A program made the translations under genes and the position numbers. Source: Alphaproteobacteria bacterium (GTDB lineage Bacteria; Pseudomonadota; Alphaproteobacteria; SP197). From it: DNA of 64,000 bases. The DNA lies in assembly GCA_016869675.1 (NCBI GenBank), contig VGDP01000016.1, forward strand, positions 1 to 64,000, written 5' to 3'. Of this stretch, positions 16,197 to 24,544 are shown piece after piece (positions within the stretch are counted from its first letter, which is position 1; each line of letters begins with the position of its first letter). The notes under the pieces were generated by a model. That model was not told the origin of the DNA. It ran no database searches and saw only the letters and a list, made by a program, of their open reading frames with translations.

Positions 16197-17303
16197 GTGA
16201 AGGCACGGGTCGTTGTCCAGGTCGCCGACCGCCGATTGGAGCTGGCCGAGCACGACGTGCCGTGCGTCGGCGCCAACGAGGGCCTGCTGCGCGTCGAAGG
16301 CTGCGGCCTGTGCGGCAGTGATGTCGAGCAGTTCCGCGGCCACTTCACCGCCAAGGGCATCGTCCGCTATCCGCTGATCCCGGGGCACGAGCCGGTCGGC
16401 ACCTTGGTCGAGGTCGGCGCGAACGCAGCGCGCGCCTGGGGCGTCAAGGCAGGGGACCGGGTCGCGGTCGAGCCGCACCTGACGTGCGGGTTCTGCCGCG
16501 CGTGCCTGGACGGCACCTACCATCTGTGCAAGAGCGTGCGCGCTGAGGGACTACCCAGTTACGGCTTCTTGCCGCTCGACTTCGGGCGTGGGCTGAGCGG
16601 CGGCTACGCCGATTACCTGCACCTGCACCCGCGCACGATCCTGCACCGCATTCCCGCCGCCATGCCCATCGAGCTGGCCACCCAGTACCAAGCCCTGGCC
16701 GCCGGCGTGCGCTGGGCCGTGCAGGTGCCGCGCACCGCGCTGGGCGACGCGGTGCTGATCCTGGGTTGCGGCCAGCGCGGCCTGGGTGCCGTGGTCGCGT
16801 GCCGCGAGGCGGGCGCCGGCACGATCATCGTCACCGGGCTCGCGCGCGACAGGCACAAGCTCGCGCTGGCCCGCGCGCTCGGCGCCCACCACACCGTCCT
16901 GGTCGACCAGGAGGACACGGTCGCCCGCGTCCAGGCGATCACCGGAGGGCACGGCGCGGATGTGGCGATCGACGTGGTGCCAGCGGCGACCCAGCCGGTG
17001 ATCGACGCGGTCGAGGCCGTGCGCCCCGGCGGCACGATCGTCATCGCCGGAGTCAAGGGCGGGCGCAACACGGTCGCGCTCGACACCGACCGCGTGCTGT
17101 TCAAGGAGCTGACGGTCCACGGCGTCTATAGCCAGGGTCGCGCCGCATATGAGCAGGCGTTGCGCCTGCTGACCGAGAACCGCTACGGCCTCGAACGCCT
17201 GCACACGCACCGCTTCGGCCTCGACCAGGCGGCCCAGGCGATCATGACGCTGGGCGGCGAGATCGAGGGGCGCGAGGCAATCTGCGTCGCGCTGGTGCCC
17301 TAG
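16197..17303 (+). CDS. Zinc-binding alcohol dehydrogenase family protein
   Basis: The 368-residue medium-chain dehydrogenase has catalytic-zinc motifs EGCGLCGSDVEQFRGHF and GHEPVGTLVEVG. The structural-zinc lobe is CGFCRACLDGTYHLC with four Cys. The Rossmann fold reads LILGCGQRGLGAVVACREAG and HGADVAIDVV. The start is GTG 16197. It differs from the 1683-2735 dehydrogenase in keeping the full structural zinc site. The substrate is unknown. Its end overlaps the convergent MetE-like gene by four bases. Confidence 0.9.
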   Translation: MKARVVVQVADRRLELAEHDVPCVGANEGLLRVEGCGLCGSDVEQFRGHFTAKGIVRYPLIPGHEPVGTLVEVGANAARAWGVKAGDRVAVEPHLTCGFCRACLDGTYHLCKSVRAEGLPSYGFLPLDFGRGLSGGYADYLHLHPRTILHRIPAAMPIELATQYQALAAGVRWAVQVPRTALGDAVLILGCGQRGLGAVVACREAGAGTIIVTGLARDRHKLALARALGAHHTVLVDQEDTVARVQAITGGHGADVAIDVVPAATQPVIDAVEAVRPGGTIVIAGVKGGRNTVALDTDRVLFKELTVHGVYSQGRAAYEQALRLLTENRYGLERLHTHRFGLDQAAQAIMTLGGEIEGREAICVALVP

Positions 17304-18331
17304 ACCAGGCCAAGCTCGCGGTTGACCAGGCGGGCGCCGGCGGCGAGCGCCCTGAGCTTGCCCTCGGCGGCGTGGCGCGAGAGCGGCACCATGCCGCAAT
17401 CGGTGCACGCGATCAGGTGGTTCGGATCGCCGTGCGCCAGCGCGTGCCTGAGCCGCTGGGCGACGATCTCAGGCGTCTCGATCTCCTCGGTCGAGACGCT
17501 GACCACGCCGAGCATGACATCCTTGCCGCGCAGCGCCTCGATACACGTCACGTCGACGCCGGGCGCCGCCGTCTCGATCGAGACCTGCGCGACCGAGGAC
17601 TGGGCGATCAGCGGCAGCGTCGCGAAATAGTGGCCCCACTGGCGGTTGCTCGCCTTCCACGCCTTCACGATGTCGATGCCGTAGCCGTAGCACACGTGCA
17701 GCGCACGCTTGGCGGTGACGCCTTCGAAGGCGCGCTCGACCGCGGCCAGGCCCCACTCCTTGACCTCGTCGATGTAGATGTTGAAGCACGGCTCGTCGAG
17801 CTGGATCACGTCCGCGCCGGCGGCCGCGAGCGCGCGGGCCTCGCGGTTCAGTACGTCGGCGAACATCATGGCGATGTCGGCATCGGCCCGGTTGCGATGA
17901 AGGTCGGCCACGCTGTCGGCCGAGGTCATAGGGCCCGGCAACGTGACCTTGACCAAGCGATCCGTATTCGCCTTGGCGTAGCGCAAGGCCTCGAGCATCA
18001 CCGGACCGGACCACGTGACCTCGTCGACGATGCGCGCCACCGGCGTGGCCTTGGCGTAGCGCCCGCCCCGGCAGCGTTTCTCGGCCATCGTGGTCGTGTC
18101 GATACCGGTCAGGCCCTGAAGAAAACCCCAGATGTAGTGGCGGCGACGCTGCTCGCCGTCGGTGACGATGTCGAGGCCGGCGCTGCCTTGGGCCGCGAGC
18201 CAAAGCCGCACGGCGTCGTCCTGACCCTCGGCCAGCGTGGCGCCCTCGAGCCGCCACGGCGCGTAGAGCACGTTGGGTTGGGCGAGCCAGGTCGGCTTCG
18301 GCAGGCTGCCCGCGATGGTCGAACGGATCAT
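17300..18331 (-). CDS. Cobalamin-independent methionine synthase-like (core MetE) protein
   Basis: The 343-residue protein corresponds to the C-terminal catalytic half of MetE. It starts IRSTIAGSLPKPTWLAQP. Zinc-ligand candidates are in LHVCYGYG (His and Cys), IETAAPG (Glu) and IACTDCGMVPLSR (Cys). VKVTLPGPMTSADSV fits the substrate region. The MetE N-terminal half is absent, as in core-MetE proteins that take methyl groups from corrinoid proteins or other donors. Here it sits among transport and amine-related genes, so it may act on a compatible methylated substrate rather than in bulk methionine synthesis. GGGAGG precedes the ATG. Confidence 0.85.
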   Translation of the reverse strand: MIRSTIAGSLPKPTWLAQPNVLYAPWRLEGATLAEGQDDAVRLWLAAQGSAGLDIVTDGEQRRRHYIWGFLQGLTGIDTTTMAEKRCRGGRYAKATPVARIVDEVTWSGPVMLEALRYAKANTDRLVKVTLPGPMTSADSVADLHRNRADADIAMMFADVLNREARALAAAGADVIQLDEPCFNIYIDEVKEWGLAAVERAFEGVTAKRALHVCYGYGIDIVKAWKASNRQWGHYFATLPLIAQSSVAQVSIETAAPGVDVTCIEALRGKDVMLGVVSVSTEEIETPEIVAQRLRHALAHGDPNHLIACTDCGMVPLSRHAAEGKLRALAAGARLVNRELGLV

Positions 18332-18351
18332 GACGCCCTCCCGTGGTCATC

Positions 18352-18366
18352 TTGTATACTATCGAC
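18352..18366. promoter_or_regulatory. Candidate operator containing GTATAC
   Basis: TTGTATACT followed by ATCGAC lies between the divergent MetE-like gene and the binding-protein gene. It resembles TTGTATACAA-type sites of GntR-family regulators. A near-identical sequence (TGTATACTGGTCGAC on the minus strand, 23340-23326) lies upstream of the HD-domain gene. No regulator gene is visible nearby. Confidence 0.35.
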
Positions 18367-18438
18367 AACGGCGGCCCGAGATGCAAGAATGGCATTAGTT
18401 GTGGCGGTCATCGTCCTCTCACAATAGCGGAGGTTGTC

Positions 18439-20007
18439 ATGTTCGATTGGTTGCGTTTGCCGCGGCGCCATGTTCTGGCCGGATCGGCCGGCCTGGGGGC
18501 CGCGACGCTGGCCGGTCCGCGTCTGGCCGGCGCCCAGGATGCGAAGGTCGCCAAGGTTCGCTTCGTCTCGGATATCAAGGTGATCGAGCCGGCGGGCAAT
18601 TTCGTGGTCGACGAACAGTCGGTCATCTACGCCACGCAGCGCGGCCTGATCCGCCACATTCCCGGCGAGGCGTGGCAGTGGGGCCTGGACGCCGCCGAGT
18701 CCATCGAGCAGGTCGACCCTACCCACGTGAAGTTCACGCTGAAGAAGGGGATCATGTTCAGCGGTGGCTACGGCGAGATGACCACCGAGGACGTCAAGTA
18801 CTCGTTCGATCGCATGGCCAGCGAGGCGCTGCAGGCGACCGACCGCCAGGAGTTCGAGCAGTACGAGACGGTCGAGATCGTCGACAGCCACACCGGCGTG
18901 CTGGTGACCAAGGCGCCCATGGCGACCATGTTCACCACGTTCCTGACGCGGTACTTCTGCACCATCGTCTCGAAGAAGGCGTGGGAGGAGAAGGGCGGTG
19001 CGACCGTATCGCTGGGCACGGACATCCCGACCTTCAGCGGCCCCTATGTGCTGAAGGAGTGGGTGCCGCAGCAGAAGATCGTGCTGGCGCGTAACGCCGA
19101 GTACCTGGGCGATCCGGCGCCGTTCGACGAGGTTCAGTGCCTGATCATCGAGGACGACAAGGCGGCCGAACTGGCGTACCAGGCGGGCGAAGTGGACGTG
19201 ACCCGTGTCTCGATCGGCTCGGCGGCGGAATTCAAGAAGGACCCGCCGGCCGACACCCAAGTGGTGATCCGCCCGACCACGGGCTTCGTCTGGCTGGGCA
19301 TCAACGTCCAGCACGAGCCTTACGCCGACATCAAGGTGCGCCAGGCGATCCGCAAGGCGATCGACGTGCAGCAGATCATCGACGCGGCGTATTTCGGTGT
19401 CCCCAGCCCGTCCACCGGCATTATCGCGCCGGGTTTGATGGGTTGGCGCGACGCGGCTGTCGAACCGCGTGATGTCGAGGGGGCCAAGGCGCTGCTCGCC
19501 GAGGCGGGCCTGGGCGACGGCTTCTCCACCACCATCACGTGCCTCAACTCGACCGAGGACACCACGGCGGCCCAGGTCATCCAGGCGCAATTGGCCGAGA
19601 TCGGGGTGCAGGCCGAAGTGATGAGCTACGAGGAAGGCGTCTACTGGAACCTCGGCCTGGAATCGCAGGGCGAGGACTGGAAGAACCTGCAGCTCGTGTT
19701 GCAGGACTGGACGTCGGCGGCCGACCCGCGCCGCGCGACCATGTGGTTCGTCACGAGCCAGGTCGGCGAGTGGAACTGGCAGCGCTGGAGCAACGCGCGC
19801 TACGACGAGCTCGACGCCGCCGCAGCGTTGGAGACCGACCCGGAGGCGCGGGCGGCCATGTACCGCGAAATGATGGACATCCAGCACAACGACGCCGCGT
19901 TCATCAACATCACACACCGGCCGTGGGTGGTGCTGGTGCGCAACACCATCGTGCCGAACGCGATGCCCAACGGTTACGTCGAGCCGCGCTGGATCGGCGC
20001 CGCGTAA
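18439..20007 (+). CDS. Peptide/nickel-type ABC transporter substrate-binding protein
   Basis: This 522-residue periplasmic binding protein belongs to solute-binding family 5. The N terminus RLPRRHVLAGSAG plus a hydrophobic stretch ending LAGAQD suggests a twin-arginine-type signal. Family motifs include VKFTLKKGIMFSGG, MTTEDVKYSFDRM, TFSGPYVLKEW and VRQAIRKAIDVQQI. GGAGG precedes ATG 18439. No permease or ATPase gene adjoins it, and a strong terminator follows directly, so it is transcribed alone. It is clearly paralogous to the product at 24545-26107 (shared VGDGFSTTIT-type segments and C-terminal WNWxRW). Confidence 0.9.
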   Translation: MFDWLRLPRRHVLAGSAGLGAATLAGPRLAGAQDAKVAKVRFVSDIKVIEPAGNFVVDEQSVIYATQRGLIRHIPGEAWQWGLDAAESIEQVDPTHVKFTLKKGIMFSGGYGEMTTEDVKYSFDRMASEALQATDRQEFEQYETVEIVDSHTGVLVTKAPMATMFTTFLTRYFCTIVSKKAWEEKGGATVSLGTDIPTFSGPYVLKEWVPQQKIVLARNAEYLGDPAPFDEVQCLIIEDDKAAELAYQAGEVDVTRVSIGSAAEFKKDPPADTQVVIRPTTGFVWLGINVQHEPYADIKVRQAIRKAIDVQQIIDAAYFGVPSPSTGIIAPGLMGWRDAAVEPRDVEGAKALLAEAGLGDGFSTTITCLNSTEDTTAAQVIQAQLAEIGVQAEVMSYEEGVYWNLGLESQGEDWKNLQLVLQDWTSAADPRRATMWFVTSQVGEWNWQRWSNARYDELDAAAALETDPEARAAMYREMMDIQHNDAAFINITHRPWVVLVRNTIVPNAMPNGYVEPRWIGAA

Positions 20008-20030
20008 CGTCCGCGTCACATAATCGCGTG

Positions 20031-20058
20031 GGGGGCGGGCTTCGGCCCGCCCCTTCTT
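20031..20058 (+). terminator. Rho-independent terminator after the binding-protein gene
   Basis: GGGGCGGGC, a TTCG tetraloop and GCCCGCCCC form a nine-bp GC stem followed by TTCTTCGTT. It ends the 18439-20007 transcript 24 bases after its stop. The minus-strand side is not T-rich, so it is directional. Confidence 0.88.
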
Positions 20059-20073
20059 CGTTGCGAATGGTGT

Positions 20074-21477
20074 TCAGATCGTCGGGTGGCGGTCGCGCCA
20101 GGGCAGCACCTGTTCGATGCCGGCGGCGAGCGCCAGCAACCCCGCGTCGTCGAACCGACGGCCGACGACCTGCATGGCGAGCGGCAGGCCGTCGGCGGTC
20201 ATGCCCATCGGCACCGACATCACTGGGCACTGCGCCGTCAGGCTGAACTGCACGGTCAGGTCCACCGCCACGTAGCGGCCGTCGGGCCCGTCGAAGTAGT
20301 AGTCGAGGTCGGAGCCGGTGGCCGGCGGCGGCGGGATCGCGCTGGTCGGACCGATCAGCGCGTCGTACCGCTCGAGGACGGCGGCAAGCTCGTGCCACAG
20401 CTTGGTGCGCAGGAACTCGCCGCGCCGCAAATCGGCGGCCGAAACCTTGAGCCCCGCCTCGATCGCGGCGATGGTGGTCGGCGCCAGGTCGGCCCGCGAT
20501 TGCGCGAGCAGGTGCCCATAGAGTGCCACCGCGAGCGCGTTGTCCTGGTCGTACCAAACCTTGAGGAGCTCACTGGTCCAGGGCAGCACGACTGGCTCGA
20601 CTACGGCCCCGTGCCGGCGCAGGGTGTCGGCGGCCCGGTGCAGAACGCCGGTCACCTCGTCGCTCACCGCGTAGAAGCCATAGTCAACGCTGAGCGCGAG
20701 ACGCCGCCCCTTCAGGCTGGGCACCACGGGGATCGCGACATCGTCGATCGCCGGCAGCGACTGGATGTCGCGCGCGTGCGGCCCCTTGCACACGTTGAGG
20801 AACAGAGCCGCGTCGTCGACCGTGCGGGCGAGCGGCCCGAAGTGCATGCGATTGTCGAACGACGTCGGCATCAGATCACACGGAATGCGGCCGAGGCTCG
20901 GCTTCAGCCCGACCAGGCCGTTGGCCGAGGCAGGCCCGCGCACCGAGCCACCCATGTCGGAGCCTTCGGCCAGCGGCACGCAACCGGATGCGACCGCCGC
21001 GCCCGAGCCGCCCGACGAACCGCTCGGCGAGCGATCCGGTTTCCACGGGTTGCGTGTGACACCCCACAGCGGGCTCGACGTGAAGCCGGCCATGGCGAAC
21101 TCGGGCGTCGTGGTCTTGCCGACGATGATGGCGCCGGCCGCTTGGAGCCGATCGACGATCACGGGCTGCCAGTCGGGCACCCAATGCTCGTAGAGCTTCG
21201 AGCCCAAGGTCGTGCGCTTGCCCTTGATGGGCGTCAGATCCTTGATGGCGATGGGCACGCCGTGCAACGACCCCAACGGCCGACCGGCGGCCACCGCCGC
21301 CTCCGCAGCGCGGGCCGCGGCCATGGCGTCGTCCCCATGGACGAAGCAGAAGCAGTTGAGGGTTGGGTTGACCGTGGCGATGCGGTCGAGCGCGTGGCGC
21401 ACCGCCTCGACCGGCGAGACCGTGCGCGTCCGGATCGCGGCCGCGATCTCGGTCGCGCTGGCCCAGGCGAGGTCCAT
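20074..21477 (-). CDS. Amidase signature family protein
   Basis: The 467-residue protein has the amidase-signature fold with a Ser-cisSer-Lys triad. The Lys is in GVPIAIKDLTP, the structural Ser in PSGSSGGSGAAVASG, and the nucleophile region in GSDMGGSVRGPASANGLVG. Family members hydrolyse amides such as acetamide, aryl-amides, or Asn/Gln-tRNA when in GatCAB. The absence of gatB/gatC and the neighbours argue for a catabolic amidase. It is the last gene of an HD/enolase-superfamily/amidase operon, 13 bases after the previous gene. Confidence 0.9.
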   Translation of the reverse strand: MDLAWASATEIAAAIRTRTVSPVEAVRHALDRIATVNPTLNCFCFVHGDDAMAAARAAEAAVAAGRPLGSLHGVPIAIKDLTPIKGKRTTLGSKLYEHWVPDWQPVIVDRLQAAGAIIVGKTTTPEFAMAGFTSSPLWGVTRNPWKPDRSPSGSSGGSGAAVASGCVPLAEGSDMGGSVRGPASANGLVGLKPSLGRIPCDLMPTSFDNRMHFGPLARTVDDAALFLNVCKGPHARDIQSLPAIDDVAIPVVPSLKGRRLALSVDYGFYAVSDEVTGVLHRAADTLRRHGAVVEPVVLPWTSELLKVWYDQDNALAVALYGHLLAQSRADLAPTTIAAIEAGLKVSAADLRRGEFLRTKLWHELAAVLERYDALIGPTSAIPPPPATGSDLDYYFDGPDGRYVAVDLTVQFSLTAQCPVMSVPMGMTADGLPLAMQVVGRRFDDAGLLALAAGIEQVLPWRDRHPTI

Positions 21478-21490
21478 GGTCAGCGCGCCG

Positions 21491-22660
21491 TCAACCCAGC
21501 TTGACCGTGTACTTGCGCACGATCTCCTCGTTCAGCGTGATGCCCAGGCCGGGTTCGATCGGCAGCGCGATCGAGCCGTTGACAACCTGCGGCTCGGGCG
21601 ACACCAACTCGCGCCGGAGCGGCGATTCGAACAGGGCCGGCGGGAAGTACTCGATGACCGGGGCGTTCACCGCCGTCACCTGGAACTGGCGCGCCGCCGC
21701 AGCCGTGATGCCGGTGTGCCAGGCCAGCGTCACCACCTCGGCGCCGTAATACTCCGCCTGGTCGGCGATGCGCCGCAGCTCGGTGAAGCCACCGGCGCGG
21801 CTGATGCCGGCCTGGATGACCGAGACCTTGCCGCGCTCGAGCCATTCCAACGTCTCCCAGCGCGTCGCCGCGAACTCGGCGCCGCCGATGCGCACGGGGC
21901 AGGCCGCCGCCAGCCGGGCATGGCCAGCCAGGTCGTCGTGCTGCAACGGCGCCTCGGCGAAGAAGATGTCGCAGTCGGCGATGCGGTCGATCACCCACTT
22001 TGCGTCGTGCCAGTTGCGCCAGCGGTAGCCGAAGTCGATCGGCAGGATGATGTCGTCGCCGATCATGCGCCGGCCTTCCTTGATCAGTTCGACGAGCTGG
22101 GCGTCGGTGACGTGCTCGTAGAACAGCACTTCCATCTTGAGCGCGCGGAAGCCCATGGCGATCGCCGTATCGAACTGCTTGCCGATGGCGTCCATCACCT
22201 GGCGCATGGAGCGGTCGCCCACGAGGCCGGGGAAGATGGTGGCGTAGGGCGTGATCGCCGGGCGCCGGTGGCCGCCGAGCAGCTTGTAGACGGGAACGCC
22301 GATCTGCCGCGCCGCCAAGTCGTGCAAGGCGATGTCCACCGCCGATATGGCGTGCACGGCGATGCCGCGCCGACCGGGAAACAGGGTTCCCTCGTACATG
22401 CGGTCCCACAAGTGCGCGGTCTCCAGCGGGTCCTGGCCCACCAGGAGGTCGGGGATGTTGTGGCTCCACATGCTGGTCGTCGGCATGGTCAGAAAGGCGC
22501 CGACCGCGTCGATCGAGGCGTAGGCGTCGCCGAACCCGGTGCGGCCGTCCTCGTCGGTCAGGCGCACGACGATGGTCTCGTCGTAACCGGACGCGAACCA
22601 GGTGCGGTCGGCGGGCATGCGGATGGGCAGGACTTCGACTTTGGCGATGCGCGACGTCAC
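21491..22660 (-). CDS. Mandelate racemase/muconate lactonizing enzyme family protein
   Basis: The 389-residue enolase-superfamily enzyme abstracts a proton alpha to a carboxylate using a Mg2+ site. Expected ligands are Asp in LPIDFGYRW, Glu in FFAEAPLQ and Glu in RIGGAEFAATRWE. RALKMEV holds the Lys after strand two, and LAWHTGIT gives a candidate catalytic His near the C-terminal end of the barrel. The exact substrate (an acid sugar or other carboxylate) cannot be read from sequence. It starts at GTG 22658-22660 with GGAGG upstream. Confidence 0.88.
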   Translation of the reverse strand: MTSRIAKVEVLPIRMPADRTWFASGYDETIVVRLTDEDGRTGFGDAYASIDAVGAFLTMPTTSMWSHNIPDLLVGQDPLETAHLWDRMYEGTLFPGRRGIAVHAISAVDIALHDLAARQIGVPVYKLLGGHRRPAITPYATIFPGLVGDRSMRQVMDAIGKQFDTAIAMGFRALKMEVLFYEHVTDAQLVELIKEGRRMIGDDIILPIDFGYRWRNWHDAKWVIDRIADCDIFFAEAPLQHDDLAGHARLAAACPVRIGGAEFAATRWETLEWLERGKVSVIQAGISRAGGFTELRRIADQAEYYGAEVVTLAWHTGITAAAARQFQVTAVNAPVIEYFPPALFESPLRRELVSPEPQVVNGSIALPIEPGLGITLNEEIVRKYTVKLG

Positions 22661-22699
22661 GTCACGGCCTCCAAGAGCAACCGGAACGAGGATATGGCT

Positions 22700-23287
22700 T
22701 CAGGCGGCGCCGCGGGTCTCGCGCCACTGGCTGTGCGGCGGCCGGGCGAACACGCGGCGCACCATGGGCTCGAACGTTTCGAGCGGCAGGGTGTCGTATT
22801 TCGGATCGAACGACGGGCCGTCGTAGGCCTCGACGAAGTGCTTGGTCGCGGCGTACGCGGGATGGCCGACGAACTGCTTGTGCATGGCGCGGTCCATGCC
22901 GACGAACTGGAAGAAGTAGTACCCGGTGAAGTAGACGTGGTGCTTGAGCAGCCAGTGGTTCTGCTCCGAGATGTACGGCTTGAGGACGCCCGCCGCGACG
23001 TCGCAATGGTTCTCCGGCGCGATCAGATCGCCGATGTCGTGCAGCAGCGCCACCACGACCAGCTCCTCGTCGGCGCCGTCGCGGAGCGCCCGGGTCGCCG
23101 ACTGCAGGGAGTGTTCGTAGCGGTCGACCTGAAAGCCGAGCTTGGGCCCCTTCAGGCGCTTCAGCATGTCGAGCACGTCGTCGGCCAGATGACGCGGGTA
23201 ATGCGCCTCGTGCTCGCGCACGATCAGGTCCCAGTCCTTCTGGGTGATGTCCTTCATGCAGGTGAACGAGACGGTCTCGCTGGCCAT
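22700..23287 (-). CDS. HD-domain protein (phosphohydrolase or PhnZ/MIOX-like oxygenase)
   Basis: The 195-residue protein has the HD fold. YEHSLQSATRA supplies the first His, VVALLHDIGDLIAPENH the HD pair, and LKPYISEQNHWLLKHH further His. The architecture resembles HD proteins related to PhnZ and inositol oxygenase, which use a mixed-valent diiron centre, more than nucleotide phosphohydrolases. That is a resemblance, not proof. It opens the operon with the enolase-superfamily and amidase genes, and a GTATAC palindrome lies about 40 bases upstream. Confidence 0.78.
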   Translation of the reverse strand: MASETVSFTCMKDITQKDWDLIVREHEAHYPRHLADDVLDMLKRLKGPKLGFQVDRYEHSLQSATRALRDGADEELVVVALLHDIGDLIAPENHCDVAAGVLKPYISEQNHWLLKHHVYFTGYYFFQFVGMDRAMHKQFVGHPAYAATKHFVEAYDGPSFDPKYDTLPLETFEPMVRRVFARPPHSQWRETRGAA

Positions 23288-23325
23288 GGCGTTCCTCGCG
23301 GCGATGGGACCCGATCATAGCAGGG

Positions 23326-23340
23326 GTCGACCAGTATACA
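23326..23340 (-). promoter_or_regulatory. Candidate operator containing GTATAC upstream of the HD gene
   Basis: On the minus strand TGTATACTGGTCGAC lies ~40 bases before the HD-domain ATG. It matches the site at 18353-18366 (TGTATACTATCGAC) apart from one inserted base and one substitution, so one regulator could control both transcription units. Confidence 0.35.
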
Positions 23341-23355
23341 CCCGTCCTGGCACCC

Positions 23356-24357
23356 CTACCCGGCCGGTGTGATCCGTCCCACCGACAGGCGCCGGGCCGC
23401 CGCGGCCGTACCGTCGTGGAAGCTGCCGAACCAGCGATCGAGCGGCACGTAGTCAGCGCCGTAGTTGCAGGTGAAATGCCGGTGGTGCAGCTGGTGGAAG
23501 AAGTCGCCCAGCGCGAACACGGCCCGCCCGCGCCACAGCAGGTCCTGGAAGCCGCTGTGCGACTGCACGGCGCCGAACACCAGGAACAGCAGGTGGAAGA
23601 TCACGTGCACGGGGTGCGACGGAACGACCAGATGGATCAGCACGCTGCTGAAGTAGAGCGCATGCTCGACCGGGTGCATCGAGATGCCCGACCACGGCCC
23701 GATCACCACGTTGCGATGATGGATCGCGTGCACGGTCCGGTAGAGCAGCCGCCAGTGCAGCGGCTTGTGGATCAGATAGAAGTGGACCGTCTGCCAGAAT
23801 GGGATCAGCACGAACAGCGCCACGAACCAGTAGGGTGAGTCCTCCCAGGTCACCATCGGCAGGGCGCCGTTGGCGTAGCCCCACATGAACGCCACTTCGA
23901 ACGCGGTCCACAGCGGGACCCCGCTCAGGCAGCTCCACGCCATGTTGTCGATGACCTGATCGCGACGAAAGAAGCGGGGATCGTCCCGTCCGAGATCGCG
24001 CGCCTCGAACCGGTGCGTGGTGCCTTGCCGGCAATAGCCGTGGAAGTAGAGGTGCAAGGCCCCCGCGATCAGCAACATGAGCGCCAGGTTGCGCACGAAA
24101 ATCGCGAGGATCCAGCCCGGCTCCAGGTGCGTCGAGCGGGCCACGTCCGGGTGCGCCAGGAACCATACGGCCAGCGACAGGGCCACGTAGGGCAGCAGAT
24201 ACGATCCCAGGAAGCCGACCGAGAAGAACCAGCGCGCGGCGCGCGCCGGCTGCGGCGGCAGGGTGAACACCGGCGCGCATTCGATCGGCAACGCCGGGTG
24301 CCAGTTCCACCGCGCCGCGCTGTGGCTGGCCGTCGCTTCCATGGTCGTCTGGCTCAT
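23356..24357 (-). CDS. Membrane fatty acid hydroxylase / sterol desaturase family protein
   Basis: The 333-residue integral membrane protein has about four to five hydrophobic helices and the His clusters of the diiron family: HFYLIHKPLH, HAIHH and FHQLHHRHF, with a further SMHPVEH. These ligate two irons for O2-dependent hydroxylation or desaturation of a lipid. The substrate is unknown; carotenoid, sterol and fatty acid hydroxylases share the motifs. It lies upstream of the HD-domain operon on the same strand with a 68-base gap. Confidence 0.9.
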   Translation of the reverse strand: MSQTTMEATASHSAARWNWHPALPIECAPVFTLPPQPARAARWFFSVGFLGSYLLPYVALSLAVWFLAHPDVARSTHLEPGWILAIFVRNLALMLLIAGALHLYFHGYCRQGTTHRFEARDLGRDDPRFFRRDQVIDNMAWSCLSGVPLWTAFEVAFMWGYANGALPMVTWEDSPYWFVALFVLIPFWQTVHFYLIHKPLHWRLLYRTVHAIHHRNVVIGPWSGISMHPVEHALYFSSVLIHLVVPSHPVHVIFHLLFLVFGAVQSHSGFQDLLWRGRAVFALGDFFHQLHHRHFTCNYGADYVPLDRWFGSFHDGTAAAARRLSVGRITPAG

Positions 24358-24544
24358 GGCCGTGCTCTCGCCGCGCCGCGCCAGCCCTATCTAGGTGGGC
24401 GGCCAGGACCGGTGTCAAGCCGCCTGTATGCAAGTGGCGCGCCCCTCTTGGAGAGTCGCCCGGCAGGCCCTAACATCCGCTCGACAACACGGGAACCGCC
24501 GGGTGTCGACCGGGCGGATCGCCAACCTGCTGGGAGGGAGCATC

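Noticed and set aside
15658-16200. Alternative plus-strand frame covering the def/rpsU gap
   Set aside because: No conserved motif; rpsU with its Shine-Dalgarno explains the coding signal.
20074-21477. GatA subunit of the amidotransferase complex
   Set aside because: No gatB or gatC nearby and a catabolic context; a stand-alone amidase fits better.
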